Positions 60,107 through 64,000 of a stretch of DNA of 64,000 nucleotides are shown here, piece after piece; positions within the stretch are counted from its first letter, which is position 1, and every line of letters starts with the position of its first letter. Both the position numbers and the translations under genes were made by a program. The notes under the pieces were generated by a model. That model was not told the origin of the DNA. It searched no databases and saw nothing but the letters and a program-made list of their open reading frames with translations. The DNA comes from Paenibacillus uliginis N3/975. Lineage in GTDB: Bacteria; Bacillota; Bacilli; Paenibacillales; Paenibacillaceae. Where the stretch lies: NCBI RefSeq assembly GCF_900177425.1, contig NZ_LT840184.1, forward strand, positions 1,081,487-1,145,486, written 5' to 3'.

Positions 60107-61846
60107 TTAAGAAATATGCTTATCATTCAAAATTCCCTTGGTGCTTAACTTCGAACATTCACGGAACGCATACTGGGTGCACCCCAGGCATTTGTTATAT
60201 TGAATATTTTCCAAAGCGTAATTTAATGCTTCTCCCGTGTGTTCGAAGAAGCGATCCTCACCAATCATGGAATAGCATCCAGTCTTCACAAGCAGTTTCT
60301 TGGGCTGCGGACGTATCCCGGAGATGATGACGACGACCCCACGTTCCATTAGGCGATTGATCAGTCTGGAAAAATTGGATTCGCCGGTCGTATCCATAAA
60401 CGGTACTTTGCCCATGCGAAGCAGAACGACTCGAAGATCGGGGGCTGCCAAAAGCTTCTGTCCGAAGCTCTCAAAAGTGTAGGAAGCGCCGAAGAATAAA
60501 GTGCCCTCGACATTATATATGCCAATTTGTGGACAGTCACGATCTTCGGTTACCATATGCGGTTGCACCTTTTCTTTATTGGAGGAGTGGTCCGGCAATA
60601 CTTTATTTACCGCTAGCATGCTGCTCATTCGTTTGATGAACAAAATAACAGCCAAAGCCAGCCCAGCCTGAACGGCTACCGTTAGTGTAGTAAACACCGT
60701 CAGCAGGAAAGTAACAAGCAGGATAAGCGAGTCTGTGGTCCGTGTTCTGAGCATATGAGTAAAAGTTTTATATTCACTCATATTCCAGGCTACAACCATT
60801 AAAATCGGGGCCATACTTGCCAGCGGAATATTGGAGGCATAAGGGGCGAACAGGACAACAATCATCAAGACTACGACACCATGAATAATTCCTGAAATTG
60901 GAGATACTGCGCCACTTTTAATGTTCGTTGCTGTACGTGCAATGGCGCCCGTAGCTGGAATTCCACCGAACAGAGGGGTCGCCATGTTGGCCACGCCCTG
61001 TCCGATTAGTTCTCGGTTGCTGTTATGCCTAGTACCCGTTATTTCATCAGCTACAACAGCCGACAGCAGCGATTCAATACTTCCAAGCATAGCGATAATT
61101 AGAGCAGGCTGAAGCATCATAACGACGCGATCCCAGGTTAGTTCCAGGGGTGCAAATTGGGGCAGACCTCCAGGAATGATTCCATAAGCGGACCCTATTG
61201 TCGTTACTTTGCCTGGGAACAGCAAGGCAGCAATCAAAGTGGAAACGATGATACCTACGAGCGAGCCTGGAACTTTAGGCAAATACTTAGGAGTTATAAT
61301 TAGTGTGGTGAGGCAGATAGCTGCGATTAGCACACTGTACAGATTCATTGAGGAAATCCGTAAGACGATCTCTTTCATGTTATAAAAGAAGTATTCATGG
61401 CGCTCTACGCCTTGCAGTCCAAGGAAATTAGATATTTGCCCACTGAAAATAATGACGGCAATCCCTGATGTAAATCCAACGGTTACTGGCTTGGGAATGA
61501 ATCTGATCAGGGAACCCAGACGAAGAAGCCCCATAAGCACGAGGAATATTCCCGCTAGAAATCCGGCGATCAGCAAGTTCTCATAACCATACTGAATGAC
61601 AATAGCGAGCAAAATCGGAATAAAAGCCCCGGTTGGTCCGCCGATCTGAAATCTTGAGCCGCCGAGCAGGGAGATCAGTATGCCTGCAATAATCGTTGTA
61701 TACAGCCCGTACTCCGGCTTTACCCCTGAAGCTATGGCAAAAGCCATCCCTAAAGGAATGGCGACAATCCCCACGATACAGCCAGATATCAAATCCTTGC
61801 GAAAAGCACTTGCCGAGTAACCACTAAATTGACCCGTCCATTTCAT
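60107..61846 (-). CDS. SulP family inorganic anion transporter with STAS domain
   Basis: 579 aa from ATG 61846 (GAAGGG eight bases upstream; ATG 61876 has no site). About 11-14 membrane segments; SulP features are GIVAIPLGMAFAIASGVKP, GGPTGAFIPIL (about residues 70-80) and ATPLFGGIPATGAIARTATN. The STAS domain is C-terminal (about 440-550, IGIYNVEGTLFFGASYTFE). A tail with four closely spaced cysteines after NIQYNK (CLGCTQYAFREC) is unusual. Anion (sulfate, bicarbonate or other) unknown. The ArsR gene upstream is in the same orientation. Confidence 0.92.
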   Translation of the reverse strand: MKWTGQFSGYSASAFRKDLISGCIVGIVAIPLGMAFAIASGVKPEYGLYTTIIAGILISLLGGSRFQIGGPTGAFIPILLAIVIQYGYENLLIAGFLAGIFLVLMGLLRLGSLIRFIPKPVTVGFTSGIAVIIFSGQISNFLGLQGVERHEYFFYNMKEIVLRISSMNLYSVLIAAICLTTLIITPKYLPKVPGSLVGIIVSTLIAALLFPGKVTTIGSAYGIIPGGLPQFAPLELTWDRVVMMLQPALIIAMLGSIESLLSAVVADEITGTRHNSNRELIGQGVANMATPLFGGIPATGAIARTATNIKSGAVSPISGIIHGVVVLMIVVLFAPYASNIPLASMAPILMVVAWNMSEYKTFTHMLRTRTTDSLILLVTFLLTVFTTLTVAVQAGLALAVILFIKRMSSMLAVNKVLPDHSSNKEKVQPHMVTEDRDCPQIGIYNVEGTLFFGASYTFESFGQKLLAAPDLRVVLLRMGKVPFMDTTGESNFSRLINRLMERGVVVIISGIRPQPKKLLVKTGCYSMIGEDRFFEHTGEALNYALENIQYNKCLGCTQYAFRECSKLSTKGILNDKHIS

Positions 61847-61896
61847 TTGTTCTACCCTTCTTCTCTTATATTTCATTGCCCTGTAACTTCAATAAA

Positions 61897-61914
61897 CCCC
61901 GCCGTCAGGCGGGG
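61897..61914 (-). terminator. GC-rich hairpin between arsR-type gene and sulP
   Basis: CCCCGCC-GTCA-GGCGGGG perfect 7-base stem, on the sulP side of the gap. It may act as a partial terminator or a processing site. Confidence 0.45.
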
Positions 61915-61984
61915 AAATTACAGTCAACTCAGCTTGTTAAGTTAATAGCTCATTTTAGCTAAATAGTCTGTTTCATCATTCCTA

Positions 61985-62311
61985 TCATTGCTTGCTGATA
62001 TCCTCTAAGAGTGAAATCGACTCCACCAAATGATTGTTAAAAATTTGCCGGGCTACTCCGAGCAGATCGCTGATCAGCGGATCTCGAAGTGAATAGATCA
62101 CCGTTGTTCCTTCCTTCACGCTGTTAACCAAATTTTTAGCGCGTAGTACAGCAAGCTGTTGGGATACGGCTGAGCCCTCCGATCCTAGCATTACCTGAAG
62201 CTCATTAACATTTCGCTCCCCCTGGCTCAAGATTTCCAGGATACGGATTCTCATTGGATGAGCGAGTGCTTTGAAAAAATCGGCTTTAAACTGTTGAATG
62301 TTTCGGTCCAT
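61985..62311 (-). CDS. ArsR family transcriptional regulator
   Basis: 108 aa. FFKALAHPMRIRILEILSQG, NVNELQVMLGSEGSAVSQQL (about residues 34-53) and NSVKEGTTVIYSLRDPLI form the winged helix. There is no CxC metal site, so it probably senses something else than arsenic or cadmium, or a metal at a C-terminal site with the His/Asp of NNHLVES. AAGGAGA precedes ATG. It is upstream of sulP on the same strand and likely regulates it. Confidence 0.9.
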   Translation of the reverse strand: MDRNIQQFKADFFKALAHPMRIRILEILSQGERNVNELQVMLGSEGSAVSQQLAVLRAKNLVNSVKEGTTVIYSLRDPLISDLLGVARQIFNNHLVESISLLEDISKQ

Positions 62312-62334
62312 CGCAGTTATCTCCTTGATTTACT

Positions 62335-62362
62335 ATATTCATATATCTGAACTTTTGAATAT
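62335..62362. promoter_or_regulatory. Candidate operator for the ArsR-type regulator
   Basis: ATATTCA and TGAATAT form an inverted repeat just upstream of the arsR-type start (minus strand), near a TTCAAA / TATAGT promoter candidate. Confidence 0.4.
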
Positions 62363-62498
62363 TTGAGTCGGCAATTATGTTATCATGACAAATTGTTTTT
62401 GTATATGATAAATGTACTACTAAGGGGATACTACTTGCTGTTTATCTGTTTATTATATTAAGTTATGGAACTGTGTGTGAAAGTGGGGTAGGATATAG

Positions 62499-62536
62499 AA
62501 AAGCGGCTGCGATCCATATGGATCGCAGCCGCTTTT
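62499..62536. terminator. Perfect 36-38-base palindrome, bidirectional terminator
   Basis: AAAGCGGCTGCGATCCAT followed at once by its reverse complement, no loop, ending in a T run for both directions. It lies upstream of the arsR-type gene and downstream of the minus-strand hydrolase gene. Confidence 0.75.
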
Positions 62537-62581
62537 TGTGGGAATTTCAACATAATGATAATGCCTATAGAAATTGCTGTG

Positions 62582-63547
62582 TTACAAAACAGGCTCTGCA
62601 GTAGGAGCCTCTTTATCAAGGTCAGGTACATGCCGCTCCAACCAATCCAGCACATGTGTAGCGACTTCATCCCGGTTGACTTCATGAAGCATTTCATGGC
62701 GACCGCCGGGGTACAGACGGTATTCCAATTGCTCAACTCCGAGTTTCTGGTACAACTCAATGAGGTTGCGTACACCTTTTCCTCGCAGGCCGACCGGATC
62801 TTCGTCACCGGAAAAGATATATATCGGTTTGTCTTTCACAAGGTTGCTTAGAAGTGCAGGCTTGTGAATCTGCCGCAGCAGACCGAAAAACTCTTGGAAG
62901 AAACGAGCAGAGCACACTTGTCCGCAGTACGGGTCGTTCACATAGAGGTCTACCTCTTCCGGATCACTGGACAACCAGTCGAAAGGAGTTCGGACAGGGC
63001 CAAAGCCTTTGTTATAAGGCCCGAACACAATCGCATTGATCAATACACTCCGGTGGGCAGCACCCTTTATTCTGACCTGAGCAGCAGCGAGATTTTCACC
63101 GACGCTGAGCAGGGCCCGAGGGCCATTGGAACCAGAGAGGAGAAACCCGTCAAAATGGTGGCTGTGTGTGCACATAATCTTTTGCGTAATGAAAGATCCC
63201 ATGCTGTGCCCGAGCAAATAATGCGGAAGCTGAGGGTGTCTTTCCTTAATAACGGTAGAAAGGAGGACCAAATCTTCGATCATCCCTTCAAATCCATTCT
63301 CGCCGGGATCACCCAAAGTATCAAGATTTTCAGCCGTTCTACCGTGACCACGATGATCGTGGACATAAACGGCATATCCATGCTCCGTAAGTAGGGAAGC
63401 CAGCTCCTCATAACGCGCTCCCGTTTCACACATACCGTGAGCGATTTGAAGAACTGCCTTAATATCCGTGTCCGGATCTGGAAGCCATTGATATACAAAT
63501 ATGTTCATCGCCTGGGTGTTCAACATGGTAAACGTCTCGGATTGCAT
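62582..63547 (-). CDS. Alpha/beta hydrolase, monoglyceride-lipase-like
   Basis: 321 aa from ATG 63547, GGAGGT upstream; an upstream ATG at 63715 runs through unrelated sequence. Catalytic Ser in YLLGHSMGSFITQKI (about residues 112-126), oxyanion segment QIAHGMCETGARYEEL (about 33-48), Asp in IYIFSGDEDPVG and His in YPGGRHEMLHEV. The HDHRGHGRTAENLDTLGD segment is typical. It hydrolyses acylglycerols or lysophospholipids. Confidence 0.9.
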   Translation of the reverse strand: MQSETFTMLNTQAMNIFVYQWLPDPDTDIKAVLQIAHGMCETGARYEELASLLTEHGYAVYVHDHRGHGRTAENLDTLGDPGENGFEGMIEDLVLLSTVIKERHPQLPHYLLGHSMGSFITQKIMCTHSHHFDGFLLSGSNGPRALLSVGENLAAAQVRIKGAAHRSVLINAIVFGPYNKGFGPVRTPFDWLSSDPEEVDLYVNDPYCGQVCSARFFQEFFGLLRQIHKPALLSNLVKDKPIYIFSGDEDPVGLRGKGVRNLIELYQKLGVEQLEYRLYPGGRHEMLHEVNRDEVATHVLDWLERHVPDLDKEAPTAEPVL

Positions 63548-63605
63548 GCTTTTCCGCACCTCCACAAAACGATAATTTATCAGATCTATTTCATATTTAA
63601 TCCAA

Positions 63606-64000
63606 TTAAGGCAGATAAGAACGAAGAACCGTTGAATTTCCTTCCAGTGTGTAGGATCCGAGGTTTGCAGGCAGCAGGAAGCATTGTCCAGATGTATAAG
63701 CTTGGGACCCTCCATCCCATTTAAGGGTGCCTTCTCCGTTACACATAACCAGAATCGTAAAGCTATCTTCGGTCGTAGTGAGGTTCCAAGGACCCTCTAC
63801 AATGCCTTTTTCAACGATAAAATATGGCGACTTGGCTAATTCTAGCCATTTTCCAGGCACCGCATTGTCTGTGCTCATGGTTGAGGCACCCGATCCTTCA
63901 TATGCAGTGACATTCAATGAATCCTCAATATGGAGTTCACGAGGCTTGCCATCGAGTCCTGGACGGTTATAATCGAATATCCGGTAAGTTGTGTCGGAAT
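63606..64000 (-). CDS. manA: Mannose-6-phosphate isomerase, class I, C-terminal part (5' end outside window)
   Basis: The frame enters from the window end as SDTTYRIFDYNRPGLDGKPR ELHIED and continues to the stop at 63606, about 131 codons. The DTTYRxxDYxR and GKPRELHIE segments and the C-terminal TILVMCNGEGTL / CFLLPANLGSYTLEG cupin strands are those of class I ManA, which interconverts mannose 6-phosphate and fructose 6-phosphate. The zinc-binding N-terminal half is outside the window. Confidence 0.82.
   Translation of the reverse strand, partial: SDTTYRIFDYNRPGLDGKPRELHIEDSLNVTAYEGSGASTMSTDNAVPGKWLELAKSPYFIVEKGIVEGPWNLTTTEDSFTILVMCNGEGTLKWDGGSQAYTSGQCFLLPANLGSYTLEGNSTVLRSYLP

Noticed and set aside
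63548..63715. N-terminal extension of the alpha/beta hydrolase
   Set aside because: The extra 56 codons overlap the manA end region and lack a ribosome site; GGAGGT precedes the internal ATG at 63547.
1..64000. CRISPR arrays, tRNA or rRNA genes
   Set aside because: No regularly spaced direct repeats, cloverleaf-like or rRNA-like stretches were found on reading either strand.

Overview
The window reads as chromosomal DNA of a Gram-positive, spore-former-type Firmicute, most likely a Paenibacillus. This is inferred from strong AGGAGG ribosome binding sites, GTG and TTG starts, lipoproteins with lipobox signals, a copper-amine-oxidase-N-domain stalk protein, a TIGR04104-type zinc-ribbon membrane protein, TcyP, SpeD, a chitinase with CBM5/12-FN3-GH18 layout, and dispersed hairpin repeats. 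I see no rRNA, tRNA, CRISPR array or prophage.

Layout. 1-8.1 kb is housekeeping: the end of a butanediol dehydrogenase gene, transketolase, a secreted stalk-domain protein with an apparent ATT start, a 3-hydroxyisobutyrate-dehydrogenase-like enzyme, glucose-6-phosphate isomerase, a YigZ protein and a TetR regulator. 8.4-12.1 kb is a complete sulfate import operon (cysT-cysW-cysA-sbp, binding protein last). 12.3-16.6 kb holds an acetyltransferase, a lipoprotein serpin, a two-gene TIR-like module (the best candidate for an undescribed system) and a PhnP-like hydrolase. 16.7-20.3 kb has a HAD phosphatase, a YdjM-like membrane protein and a complete IS3-family element sitting inside a hairpin. 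20.4-26.6 kb has lipoate ligase, a cobalamin riboswitch controlling a BtuFCD-type transporter, and the cystine transporter TcyP. 26.7-33.7 kb is a mixed region: DUF4184 protein, M24 peptidase, a decayed IS5-family element, two acetyltransferases, a MocR-type regulator without its PLP lysine, and a DUF421 protein. 33.8-38.2 kb has a GMC oxidoreductase, an AEC transporter, and an Rrf2 regulator plus a catechol-dioxygenase-like gene that share one operator sequence. 38.2-42 kb carries remnants, repeats, small membrane proteins and an HTH regulator-MBL hydrolase pair. 42-51.5 kb holds SpeD, a serine hydrolase, VOC proteins, an AraC regulator coupled to a pseudouridine synthase, RecQ and a B12-binding radical SAM protein. 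52-54.3 kb is chitinase followed by a hairpin repeat split by an IS110 remnant. 54.4-60 kb is a two-component system plus DoxX and a three-gene ABC exporter resembling the linearmycin resistance operon. 60-64 kb has SulP with an ArsR regulator, a monoglyceride-lipase-like hydrolase and the end of mannose-6-phosphate isomerase.

Repeats are a theme. One family (cores at 18.4, 39.0, 44.6 and 54.3 kb) combines a conserved core of about 80 bp with hairpin modules, and two of the four copies are associated with insertion sequences. A second, terminal-inverted-repeat element (540-911) shares a 12-bp motif plus a structurally conserved but sequence-divergent hairpin with the first family.

Functional links: sulfur supply (sulfate ABC importer, TcyP, perhaps SulP), cobalamin uptake feeding enzymes such as the B12-binding radical SAM protein, and responses to antibiotics or aromatic compounds (Lnr-like exporter, Rrf2/dioxygenase pair).
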